Assembly (NCBI GenBank): GCA_033852165.1
Contig: JAWSUZ010000006.1
Span: 124,001 to 188,000, forward strand
DNA length: 64,000 bases
Direction of reading: 5' to 3'
DNA from: Agarilytica sp033852165
GTDB taxonomy: Bacteria; Pseudomonadota; Gammaproteobacteria; Pseudomonadales; Cellvibrionaceae
Made by a program: the position numbers and the translations under genes. Below are positions 56,601-63,197 of the stretch, in pieces (position 1 is the stretch's first letter; each line of letters begins with the position of its first letter). The notes beneath the pieces were generated by a model. The model had not been told where the DNA came from. It ran no database searches and saw only the letters and a program-made list of their open reading frames with translations.

Positions 56601-57181
56601 AAAAGCGCTTCCAATTTTTGCGTATTATTATCAAGTAAAGTCAATATCTGGGCGATCGACTCCGACCACGCCGCATCATCTTCCAAGGTCGCCATAAACT
56701 TTCTTGCTGCCGCAAGATACAGCTCGCCAGGGTCATCGCTCACCTGGGGCGGGGTAGCGAAAGAAGAATGCAGTGGTAAAGTATTCGCCAAAGAAGAACA
56801 CAAACTATCAAACGTTTTTATCTGCAAACGGCCAGGGGAATCAATTAAATTCCACTCGTGTTTTTTATCTTGAGCTAAAGCATTGGTAGCCAGCCCCCAT
56901 GTTAAACGCGCATGCTCACTTTCTGGCTCGGGGTTTTGCTTGGCATTTTGCAAAGCGCTAATCACACGCCCGCGCATTTCACCCGAAGCTTTACGCGTAA
57001 AAGTCATTGCCAAAATTTCTTCGGGTAAATTAACCGTTGCCAGCAAGGTTAAAAACCGCTGTGTTAATAATTCGGTTTTACCACTACCGGCAGGCGCCTC
57101 ACAAATAAATGAGCGCCGTGGGTCAAGTGCGTCTTTACGCTGTTGACTATCCGCTAAACGATTATCCAAACACTCGTTCAT
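53639..57181 (-). CDS. AddA-like UvrD-family helicase/nuclease
   Basis: A 1180-residue protein. The N-terminal part is a superfamily 1 helicase: EAPAGSGKTELLTQRFL is Walker A, LVDEFQDTSPAQIELL is Walker B, VGDAMQSIYGFRGA and LSTNFRSE follow, and IMTIHKSKGLEFD and CRLLYVACTRARKRLHL are motifs V and VI. The last 200 residues hold a PD-(D/E)XK nuclease: VDLLLYDGSTTWIIDYKTSQ has the catalytic Asp and Lys. With its overlapping partner it should process double-strand DNA ends for RecA, as AddAB does. It is upstream of aceK. Confidence 0.9.
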   Translation of the reverse strand: MNECLDNRLADSQQRKDALDPRRSFICEAPAGSGKTELLTQRFLTLLATVNLPEEILAMTFTRKASGEMRGRVISALQNAKQNPEPESEHARLTWGLATNALAQDKKHEWNLIDSPGRLQIKTFDSLCSSLANTLPLHSSFATPPQVSDDPGELYLAAARKFMATLEDDAAWSESIAQILTLLDNNTQKLEALLIRMLAQREAWLPLLGSGSDVNSVLQALEDNLQSVRFETVEQLLSCIPEEYHPRLLEHGAFAASNLHNMQAESPTLCCLNLGMESGELPDASEEGVEQWLGLIHVLLTGTGGWRKTVDKRCGFPAGEGAAEKKSFKEKKQASIALIKTLSDVAGLHSLLLDMRNLPSMHYADEQRELLVAVVQILPVLSAYLSVTFQEKNAVDFSEISLKARTALGKLDDPSDLALALDYRMQHILVDEFQDTSPAQIELLQSLTGGWEIDDGRTMFCVGDAMQSIYGFRGANVGLFLRCIDQGLGDVALTPLRLSTNFRSEANVVEWINQVFSASFPQVNDISVGAVAYSSSVAFNQTSVDDGIAVHGFANGTSPEDEAAKVVELIQHAQSEDPDGSIGILVRNRNHIAHITPALDAAGLTYRAVDLEPLAGHIVIQDLMALTHALLRPANRIAWLSVLRAPWSGLTLVDLEAVATAQNEGEEKHPLTVQQQMSRVLHSESKANASANHEVVQEDMFAPSSVAGESGNEALTPDGRSRLLRVSAVLQSGLEQSHRKSLRQWIEGVWLALGGPSCLSTPQEKNNAMLFFSLLEKLDVDRVLARHDVLDKAVQKLFLLPDPDSDDRLQIMTIHKSKGLEFDSVIVPSLQRSPRSNEPELLRWYERLSDDGETSLLLSTITSSGKDKDPVETHLAWQAKRRESNETCRLLYVACTRARKRLHLMAHLNSDKKDASVVKPPSQSSLLSPIWKAVESGVRVLQRTEASAGEAVSGEDLPSFQRLPMSWQCPELNEGALLESYIPYFSHSNVQPVSIEWADVTPRIVGTFVHRLFKSLTMSQLQGWIDGGLESEAASWGRILASMGVERGKLVQAVEQSQAVIRGVCNDTDKHWMFADTHPKRCAEFAMTVSSSVSSSSSSSGERQLIVDLLLYDGSTTWIIDYKTSQPNSGQSMEAFIQAELDEYRDVMLRYKNTVDKLGYNDIKLALYFPMTGSWIEYDY

Positions 57182-59952
57182 GACGATTGACCTCCTGCGC
57201 CAACTTCAATCCCAACATCAGCACTAACGCCAGCCCCGGTATCCACATGAGCCGCATTAATGCGACACAAACTTTGCAAATCACAATAGCGACAACTGTT
57301 CAGGCGACTTTTCGGCTTAACCGCTGCAACGCCAGTGATAAATTCCTGACTTAAGTCTTCGAGTACGGTCTGCCAATGCGCAACGACTTCCGGCCACGTT
57401 TCCGGCAGATCCAGTCGGCTTAAAGCATCTGGCGTTGAAATTCCTGGCGCAACATCGGCACTATCGCCCACACCTTTAAACAGCACCCCATCAACATTAA
57501 GCTGACCAAAGGCAACACCCGACACACTCGCACGATGTGCAATCGCATAGAGCGGCACCTGCGGTTCATCGGGTCGATCTCCCGTCCATGAACGCACATC
57601 CACTTTTCCGGTTTTATAATCCAAAACAAAAGTTCTGCCATCATCCAGCCGGTCGATGCGGTCAAAACGCACATGAATCGGTAACCGAGCCAAATGCACC
57701 GTCTTTTTCGATTCATTAAATAACACAGAAAATGGCTCGCGCTGTTTTTCCAACTCCAACCATGCACGCAGCAATACGTGCATACGCTTGTGCTCTAAGG
57801 ATTTTAATTTTTCACCAATCCGCGACAAGCCCTTAATGGCTTTAAAACTGTTTTCAATGCTCGCATCAATAAGGCTGGCAAGCTGCTCTTCCGACAGTGC
57901 CAATAAGGTAAGTTGGTCTTTTAATTCTTCCCAAATAATCTCCAGCGCGCTGTGGATTAACGACCCGCGTGTCGCCGCCGTAATCCCAGGCACAAAGTCC
58001 TCGGCCACCTTCGCCTGCAATCGATGCTTCGCAAACGCTCGAAACGGACATGCCGCCTGATCTTTTAAAATTTGCGATCCTCCCCGCACGGAAGAAGGGT
58101 CGCTAATGAAGGAAGCCATCGCATCATCACCCACGTCCAACGCACGTGAATTAAAAATAACATCGGTATAAGACAAAGAAGATAATCGAGATAAAGAATC
58201 CACTTCAGCAGAAGGAATATGCTCGACCAACGCGCTAACCTGCAACTCCTTATCCCCATCCGCCGCATAATGGCTCACCACCAAATGCTCAGTCGAACGC
58301 TCAAAACGCTCAGTAATTCGCCTGGCCAAAGCCAACTCTCGCTCAACCGAGGCCATCGGCATTTGATGCTGTTTTTGCAAGGCATAAGGCAGCAATGAAT
58401 TCGGCCGCGTGGGTGCAGGCCACGATTCATTATCGAGATTCATCACCCACAGGTAATCAAAGACCAAACCCGCCGCTTCGAACAAGCCCAAGACCTGAAC
58501 CGGCGAGTCCATGGTTTGCGCCTGGAACTGAGTATCCAGGCTAATACGCTCTAAAAACTCAATAGCTTGATTTAAGGTCACCTCGGGAAAACAATAATCA
58601 AAACCCGACAATTGCGCGATCGTCTGCTGCCAGACCTCGACCTGCTGAAACTCCAAGGTATCCAACGGCCGATCACCCGGCCAACCCAGAGCCTGCCACT
58701 GAGAACAAAACAATTCCCCCCACCGACTCGGCGCCTGTTTTTTAGGTGCCGAGTTTGCAAGCTGATGAAAGGCCTGTAAACGCGAATACAAATTCTGAAG
58801 CAAGCCAGGAGATTCCGCTCTTTCTCCACGTTTGTTCCGAGCACGACCAAAGCCACCCAATGCCGTCCGTAAAGCTGAAATCCGCAACTCGTCGTTATTC
58901 TCTCGCAGCCGCTCTTCCAACAATGCACGCGCAGGCATTTCTGCCTGCGATCCAATAAAGGGCGAATGCAATAACTGAGCGATATCATCCATCGACAGCG
59001 CTCTAAAATTTAACTTCAACGCCAACAAAGCCGTCGTAATAGGACGGATGTTGTTCAGTGAAATACCCGCCGACATATTGAAAGGGCTGGCGTGACGCGG
59101 TGCATCCGGCAGCTTATATTGCGGCTCAAATACATCCGTAAAAATGCGTTCAACCTGAGTCCTCAAAGGCAGTAATTTAGGAATCACCACCCCCACTCGC
59201 GCCTCAGGGTGAGCGCTTACAATCGCCGCAGCCCATTCAGCAGAACGTATCAGCTCATCTTCAGCATCTCTCGCTACTACACGACTGCAACTACTGGAAT
59301 CAACCGAAGGCGAGAAATTCTCTACCGCACACCCCCGCTCCTCAACCGCCGATATCAAAGTCTGCATCTGCGGATTGATATCATCGAAGGCAACTAAAAC
59401 CATGCGAGAAGGCAAAGGCAACAAACCCTGCTCCACCGTTTCAATCAAACGATTCAGCATACTCGCCTGGTCGATAAGATCCTTCTGAGCGCACTCCGCC
59501 TGATAAGCCTGCAGCCACCCCGAAAACTCAGGAGACAAACTCTCGCTGCCCTCCAAACTGTCTAAATCGATCTGCCACTGCAACAACGCATTCCAAGCAC
59601 GTCGACACTCAGACGCCGTCGCACTGGGGTTAAACAGCCCCACTTGAGCATCCTCAGAACGCAGAACCGATAACCAGAGAGACGTTTCTTGAGTCCCATT
59701 CATCAGAATCGGCAAAGGCTCAGGACTTAAACCCTGCCAGGCCTCCCACAAAGACTGTGTCCAAGCCGAGAACGAAAAACAAGGAAAACTCGGCCAAGCC
59801 TCCAACCCCCCAGATCGCTGAGACAAGGCATACTGACTGTGAACAAAACGACTAAGGCGTAAGTTAGGGGTTAAAACCAACGTATCAACGGCAGCAGCCT
59901 GTTCAAAAAGCGGTTTAAAACACCCATAGCCAGAAGACAAACGTTCACTCAT
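57178..59952 (-). CDS. AddB-like PD-(D/E)XK nuclease
   Basis: A 924-residue partner of the AddA-like gene, overlapping it by four bases (ATGA). The N-terminal 500 residues are an inactivated helicase-like region without Walker A. The C-terminal part is a PD-(D/E)XK nuclease with FDRIDRLDDGRTFVLDYKTG. Four Cys framing it (in DQAACPFRAFAKHRL and CRYCDLQSLC) are the iron-sulfur cluster ligands known for AddB nucleases. It resembles what is annotated as a probable DNA repair protein in Pseudomonas-type genomes. First gene of the operon. Confidence 0.88.
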   Translation of the reverse strand: MSERLSSGYGCFKPLFEQAAAVDTLVLTPNLRLSRFVHSQYALSQRSGGLEAWPSFPCFSFSAWTQSLWEAWQGLSPEPLPILMNGTQETSLWLSVLRSEDAQVGLFNPSATASECRRAWNALLQWQIDLDSLEGSESLSPEFSGWLQAYQAECAQKDLIDQASMLNRLIETVEQGLLPLPSRMVLVAFDDINPQMQTLISAVEERGCAVENFSPSVDSSSCSRVVARDAEDELIRSAEWAAAIVSAHPEARVGVVIPKLLPLRTQVERIFTDVFEPQYKLPDAPRHASPFNMSAGISLNNIRPITTALLALKLNFRALSMDDIAQLLHSPFIGSQAEMPARALLEERLRENNDELRISALRTALGGFGRARNKRGERAESPGLLQNLYSRLQAFHQLANSAPKKQAPSRWGELFCSQWQALGWPGDRPLDTLEFQQVEVWQQTIAQLSGFDYCFPEVTLNQAIEFLERISLDTQFQAQTMDSPVQVLGLFEAAGLVFDYLWVMNLDNESWPAPTRPNSLLPYALQKQHQMPMASVERELALARRITERFERSTEHLVVSHYAADGDKELQVSALVEHIPSAEVDSLSRLSSLSYTDVIFNSRALDVGDDAMASFISDPSSVRGGSQILKDQAACPFRAFAKHRLQAKVAEDFVPGITAATRGSLIHSALEIIWEELKDQLTLLALSEEQLASLIDASIENSFKAIKGLSRIGEKLKSLEHKRMHVLLRAWLELEKQREPFSVLFNESKKTVHLARLPIHVRFDRIDRLDDGRTFVLDYKTGKVDVRSWTGDRPDEPQVPLYAIAHRASVSGVAFGQLNVDGVLFKGVGDSADVAPGISTPDALSRLDLPETWPEVVAHWQTVLEDLSQEFITGVAAVKPKSRLNSCRYCDLQSLCRINAAHVDTGAGVSADVGIEVGAGGQSS

Positions 59953-60232
59953 TTCCCCATCCCCCTACAAAGCAATCAAAGCCTTGGACAGAATGAGAAT
60001 TAGAACAACAGGAAACACAGAAAAAAGTAGGTAGACGCATCGCGGCATATTATTACAGCCCAAGGCCGAACGAAAGACTCAGCGCCGGTCGATTTCACAC
60101 CACAAGCTAGCAAGGCAAAGCCACAGCAATTCAATAAATCTCCACATCGAACAAACAACACCCACTTTAAAAAAACACGCCAAAACTTCTTGACGGAACC
60201 CAGTGGAATACTTATTATTCGCGCCCTCTTAA

Positions 60233-60309
60233 GCACTCGTAGCTCAGCTGGATAGAGTACTCGGCTACGAACCGAGCGGTCGAAGGTTCGAATCCTTCCG
60301 AGTGCGCCA
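60233..60309 (+). tRNA. tRNA-Arg (anticodon ACG)
   Basis: A complete 77-base cloverleaf. Acceptor stem GCACTCG / CGAGTGC, D arm GCTC-AGCTGGATA-GAGT, anticodon stem CTCGG / CCGAG with loop CTACGAA (ACG), T stem GAAGG / CCTTC with TTCGAAT, discriminator G and encoded CCA. It reads CGN Arg codons after A34 is changed to inosine. It lies alone, with the EF-P-like gene downstream facing it. Its 3' end forms one arm of a long inverted repeat. Confidence 0.97.
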
Positions 60310-60366
60310 TATACGAAAAAACCCGCCTAGTGCGGGTTTTTTCGTATATGGCGCACTCGGAAGGAT
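60292..60366. repeat. Perfect 35-bp inverted repeat that mirrors the tRNA 3' end
   Basis: Left arm 60292-60326 and right arm 60332-60366 are exact reverse complements with a 5-base loop. The left arm starts in the tRNA T-stem and includes the 3' acceptor strand and CCA (to 60309), then 17 bases ending ACCCGC. The inner part (ACGAAAAAACCCGC with T-run) is an ordinary terminator stem; the outer 18 bp duplicate the tRNA end in reverse. Arm identity was checked base by base. Confidence 0.95.
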
Positions 60367-60381
60367 GAGGCCGCTCTCGCA

Positions 60382-60454
60382 CGTCCTGTGCTTCGCGACA
60401 TAAAGTCATCAATGACTTAAATTAGTTGCCCAGCAACTAATACCGCCAAAGGCG
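60382..60454. repeat. Chain of four short hairpins downstream of efpL
   Basis: In order: GCAC-GTCCT-GTGC (60379-60391 region), AAGTCAT-CA-ATGACTT (60403-60418), ATTAGTTGC-CCA-GCAACTAAT (60421-60441) and CGCC-AAA-GGCG (60444-60454). The middle two are perfect. There is no T-tract, so they do not look like terminators. Confidence 0.5.
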
Positions 60455-60492
60455 CCCGAAGCTACCCGGTTTGTCAGGCTGAATTTGAATGA

Positions 60493-61068
60493 TTATTTAG
60501 AATCAGCCCGCCCCATAAACCTACGCTCTTCCACATTGATCTTAATTTTATCCCCAGTCGAAATATGCTCAGGCACTTGCACCGTCACGCCAGTCGACAA
60601 TATTGCAGGCTTTGTTCTGGAAGTTGCAGAAGCTCCCTTAATCGACGGATCTGTTTCCGTCACTTCAAGCTCCACATAAGTCGGCATGCCAAGCGCTACT
60701 GGCACGTCATTAACGATGATCACCTGAATGCCTTCTATTGACTCATCAATAAAAAGCGCCTCATCAGCAATAGAATCCTTGTTCAGGTTGTACTGCGTGT
60801 AGTCTTCGGTGTTCATGAAAACGTAATCATCACCATCCATGTAAGAAAACATGACAGGTCTACGGATAAGGTCTGCAAGATCCAACATGTCTGAATCTTT
60901 AAAGGTTTTATCAATTTTACTGCCAGTCACCACATCATACATTCGCATACGGTAGATACTCCCACCTGCACGGCCCTGAGGAACTGAACGATCAATGTCC
61001 TTCACAATGTAAGTGCTACCGTTATATTCGATCGCTGCATTCTTCTTGATATCACTTGCCTTGGGCAT
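60493..61068 (-). CDS. efpL: Elongation factor P-like protein (YeiP/EfpL)
   Basis: A 191-residue protein from the ATG at 61068, which gives the start MPKASDIKKNAAI of the family; an ATG 15 bases earlier is possible. Three beta-barrel domains. The N-terminal loop SVPQGRAGGSIY carries Arg where canonical EF-P has the modified Lys, as is typical for EfpL. The C-terminus GASATSRTKPAILSTG and KINVEERRFMGRA is close to E. coli YeiP. EfpL helps ribosomes pass Pro-rich stalling motifs. No other ef-p gene is in the window. Confidence 0.93.
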   Translation of the reverse strand: MPKASDIKKNAAIEYNGSTYIVKDIDRSVPQGRAGGSIYRMRMYDVVTGSKIDKTFKDSDMLDLADLIRRPVMFSYMDGDDYVFMNTEDYTQYNLNKDSIADEALFIDESIEGIQVIIVNDVPVALGMPTYVELEVTETDPSIKGASATSRTKPAILSTGVTVQVPEHISTGDKIKINVEERRFMGRADSK

Positions 61069-61240
61069 TTTCTTTAGTCTCAAAATTAAATGGGTGGAAA
61101 TCGTACACTTTAGTACGCAACTGGCTCAGAGCGAACTATTAACTCACAAGGCTAAGCCTGATTACAGGCCTCAGAGTAATAGATCCGTATAGAGAAAACC
61201 AAACCTTTTTCAACGGCCTCTGCATTTCAATTCCCCCTAT

Positions 61241-61711
61241 TTACTCTAGCGTTTTCTCCATATAAACACGGCTATATCCTGACTCGACTCTCCGCTCAAT
61301 CTCGACAAATCCCCCCAAGGTATACAGGCGGATATTCGCCTCCATCTTCACATTGGTAAAAAGCGTTAATCGATCTAAACCATTCTCTACAGCAAGCTTT
61401 TCCACAAAATGCAAACACCGGGCGCTCAAGTACCGGCCCTCATAATCGGGGTGTATAGCAATATTAGCCAAAGCCAAACAGTCGCTTTTGACTATCGCCA
61501 CAAAAAAATCAACGACCTTAGAGCGATCAACAATAACCCTTACCGAACCCTCGCCAATCAACTCCCCATAATCCACAAAAAGTGGCGCTGGAGAAACACC
61601 AATGGTCTTTTTATAAATGGAGTAGGCAGCATGAGCACAATCCGAAACGGCCTCAACATCTTGAGCATTCGCCGCCCGAATCGAAAAACTGGAACATTCG
61701 AGGTTGTTCAT
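61241..61711 (-). CDS. GNAT-family N-acetyltransferase
   Basis: A 156-residue GNAT-fold protein, acetyl-CoA-dependent. CLALANIAIHPDYEGRYLSARC is motif A with the acetyl-CoA pyrophosphate loop (degenerate, GRYLSA for Q/RxxGxG/A), and TLFTNVKMEANIRLYTLGGF is motif B. The N-terminus FSIRAANAQDVEAVSDCAH is typical. The substrate cannot be inferred. It stands alone between efpL and the sdhC-like region. Confidence 0.85.
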   Translation of the reverse strand: MNNLECSSFSIRAANAQDVEAVSDCAHAAYSIYKKTIGVSPAPLFVDYGELIGEGSVRVIVDRSKVVDFFVAIVKSDCLALANIAIHPDYEGRYLSARCLHFVEKLAVENGLDRLTLFTNVKMEANIRLYTLGGFVEIERRVESGYSRVYMEKTLE

Positions 61712-61890
61712 TGGTACTCCAAACAGAGATTGTTCATGATTTTTATTTTCTTAACCCCATGATTTCAGTTTAAAACACAGACCGATATATTTAACATGAC
61801 AAGTTATCAGCATGATTATGTATGCTCACCACCCCTTAATCTAAAAAATAACTATCCAATATCAGCCCTACCGAAACCTAACAAAACCAC

Positions 61891-61926
61891 TACAAACTAT
61901 TACAAATCACTACACCCCCTTACAAA
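61891..61926 (+). repeat. Four 10-bp-phased TACAAA-like direct repeats
   Basis: TACAAACTAT, TACAAATCAC, TACACCCCCT and TACAAACGCA begin at 61891, 61901, 61911 and 61921. Spacing is exactly one helical turn. The pattern suits cooperative binding by a response regulator or similar protein; the regulator is unknown. Confidence 0.5.
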
Positions 61927-62021
61927 CGCAGAAAACCACAATTAAATACGTGCAACCAAGAAAAATCAATATTGCCAACCGCCTCGTTTCCCCAGTCTGC
62001 AATCGCACGCAAATACGCCAT

Positions 62022-62038
62022 ACCGTAAATTACGGTAC
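62022..62038. promoter_or_regulatory. Perfect palindromic operator candidate
   Basis: TACCGTAA-A-TTACGGTA is a perfect inverted repeat with 8-bp arms and one central base, about 100 bases before the sdhC ATG. A TACAAT that could be a -10 element overlaps its right end (62037-62042), so bound repressor would block transcription. The family of the regulator is not known. Confidence 0.55.
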
Positions 62039-62136
62039 AATTCACAAAACATAGTTATCAGGAATTTCTTTTCGCATTACTTTATGCGGACAGAATAGGA
62101 ATTTATACGTCAAAATGACTAATCAGGAGAAGCACA

Positions 62137-62526
62137 ATGAAGAAAGAAAACCGACCCATCAACATCGGCCTAACGGATATTTTATTTCGCTTTCAGTGGA
62201 CATGGTCAATGGTTGCATCCGTACTGCATCGAGTTAGCGGAATAGCCCTAATCTTTGTAATACCCATTTTTATATACGGCCTACAGGAATCGCTTAATTC
62301 TCAGGAAAGTTTTGATGCATTAAAGATATCGCTTACCCACCCGATATTAAAATTTGTAATTTGGGTGTCGCTATCTTTTCTGGTTTATCATTTTATTGCG
62401 GGAATAAAACACTTGATTATGGATTTAGGCTTTGGGGAAACTAAAGCAGGCGGAAAAATTGGAGCCAAGATAACTCTTATATCGAGCACAATTTGTATAA
62501 TTGCTCTTGCATATTATATAAGCTAG
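62137..62526 (+). CDS. SdhC-like succinate dehydrogenase cytochrome b556 subunit, orphan
   Basis: A 129-residue membrane protein with three helices (about 27-50, 70-90 and 108-127). It keeps the key SdhC residues: S28 and R32 in ASVLHRVSGIAL (the quinone site) and H85 in LVYHFIAGIKHLIMDLG, the heme b ligand of E. coli SdhC (H84). It is normal in length. It is not followed by sdhD, sdhA or sdhB; the next gene faces it. So it is either a stand-alone second SdhC or a detached gene. A good AGGAG ribosome-binding site precedes the ATG. Confidence 0.88.
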   Translation: MKKENRPINIGLTDILFRFQWTWSMVASVLHRVSGIALIFVIPIFIYGLQESLNSQESFDALKISLTHPILKFVIWVSLSFLVYHFIAGIKHLIMDLGFGETKAGGKIGAKITLISSTICIIALAYYIS

Positions 62527-62542
62527 AACCGATCCAAAAAAT

Positions 62543-62570
62543 AAGGGCTGTGTATTTATTTCACAGCCTT
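62543..62570. terminator. Terminator-like hairpin between convergent genes
   Basis: The stem GGCTGTG / CACAGCC has an AT-rich loop and an A-run on the left. It overlaps the last codons of the GFA gene and lies about 20 bases after the sdhC stop. Confidence 0.5.
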
Positions 62571-62981
62571 ACAAGACTCATCAAATAAAAGCCAATCACA
62601 CTTTTGACTATGATTTAAACTAATTGGCGGTAACGGTAAAGGGCTATCAACAAAACACCCGCCAGCAATTCCAATCATCTCCTTAAGACTAGAAACATAC
62701 CAAAATAAAGTGGTTCCACATGAACTGTAAAAGTACTGTTTTTGGTCATGGTTTTGCTCAGCATTATGCAACTCATAAAGACTCAATCCAGTCGAAGGCA
62801 TAGTAATAACCTGATCTTTCCGGAAATATGAGGGTATTCCAAAAGCACTGCCCGTCCTTTTTTTACAATTGTTACAGCTGCAAACTGCATGCCTTTCCGG
62901 ATTGCCCTCGACTTCCAGCTTACTTTTCCCACAACAGCATTCGGCAACTCTACTCACTAAATCCTCCTTAGCGCACAACAT
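62556..62981 (-). CDS. GFA-family zinc protein
   Basis: A 141-residue protein with the GFA zinc pattern: CCCGKSKLEVEG near the N-terminus, then CSCNNCKKRTGSAFGIPSYF, then SSCGTTLFWYVS (one Cys fewer than the usual CxxC, since SSCG replaces CxxCG). The fold binds zinc with the Cys residues; catalytic function is not shown for most members. It is a separate family member from the GFA gene at 21.2 kb. Tail to tail with sdhC. Confidence 0.8.
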   Translation of the reverse strand: MLCAKEDLVSRVAECCCGKSKLEVEGNPERHAVCSCNNCKKRTGSAFGIPSYFRKDQVITMPSTGLSLYELHNAEQNHDQKQYFYSSCGTTLFWYVSSLKEMIGIAGGCFVDSPLPLPPISLNHSQKCDWLLFDESCKAVK

Positions 62982-63197
62982 TTACATTGGGCGCACAACC
63001 AAGTTCAGCGAGACAGTCATCATAACACTGGCAGAGAACCATCAAATAACCCGCTTCCATGTTGAATTAGCCACCCGAACTGCTCCAAGACTTACCCCAA
63101 ACCCACACGTAATCTCAGTGGTTTGTCAGCGTTTCGTGCTGCGCTCTGCCTGATCCTTTTGCTCCTCCTCATTAAATTGCTGTAAAGAAGGTTTTGA

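Larger units (their letters stand above)
61712..62136. other. Regulatory-looking region upstream of the orphan sdhC
   Basis: There are 425 bases without a gene. It contains the 10-bp-phased repeats (61891-61926) and the perfect palindrome (62022-62038) listed separately, an AT-rich leader and an AGGAG ribosome-binding site at about 62125 ahead of the sdhC ATG. Confidence 0.5.

Noticed and set aside
60215..60412. A 65-codon minus-strand frame over the tRNA-Arg region
   Set aside because: It is the antisense of the tRNA and its inverted repeat; the protein-like text (SEGFEPST type) is the well-known false product of tRNA antisense translation.
62869..63153. A 94-codon plus-strand frame near the TonB receptor
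   Set aside because: It overlaps the GFA gene in antisense and stops before the receptor start; no ribosome-binding site.
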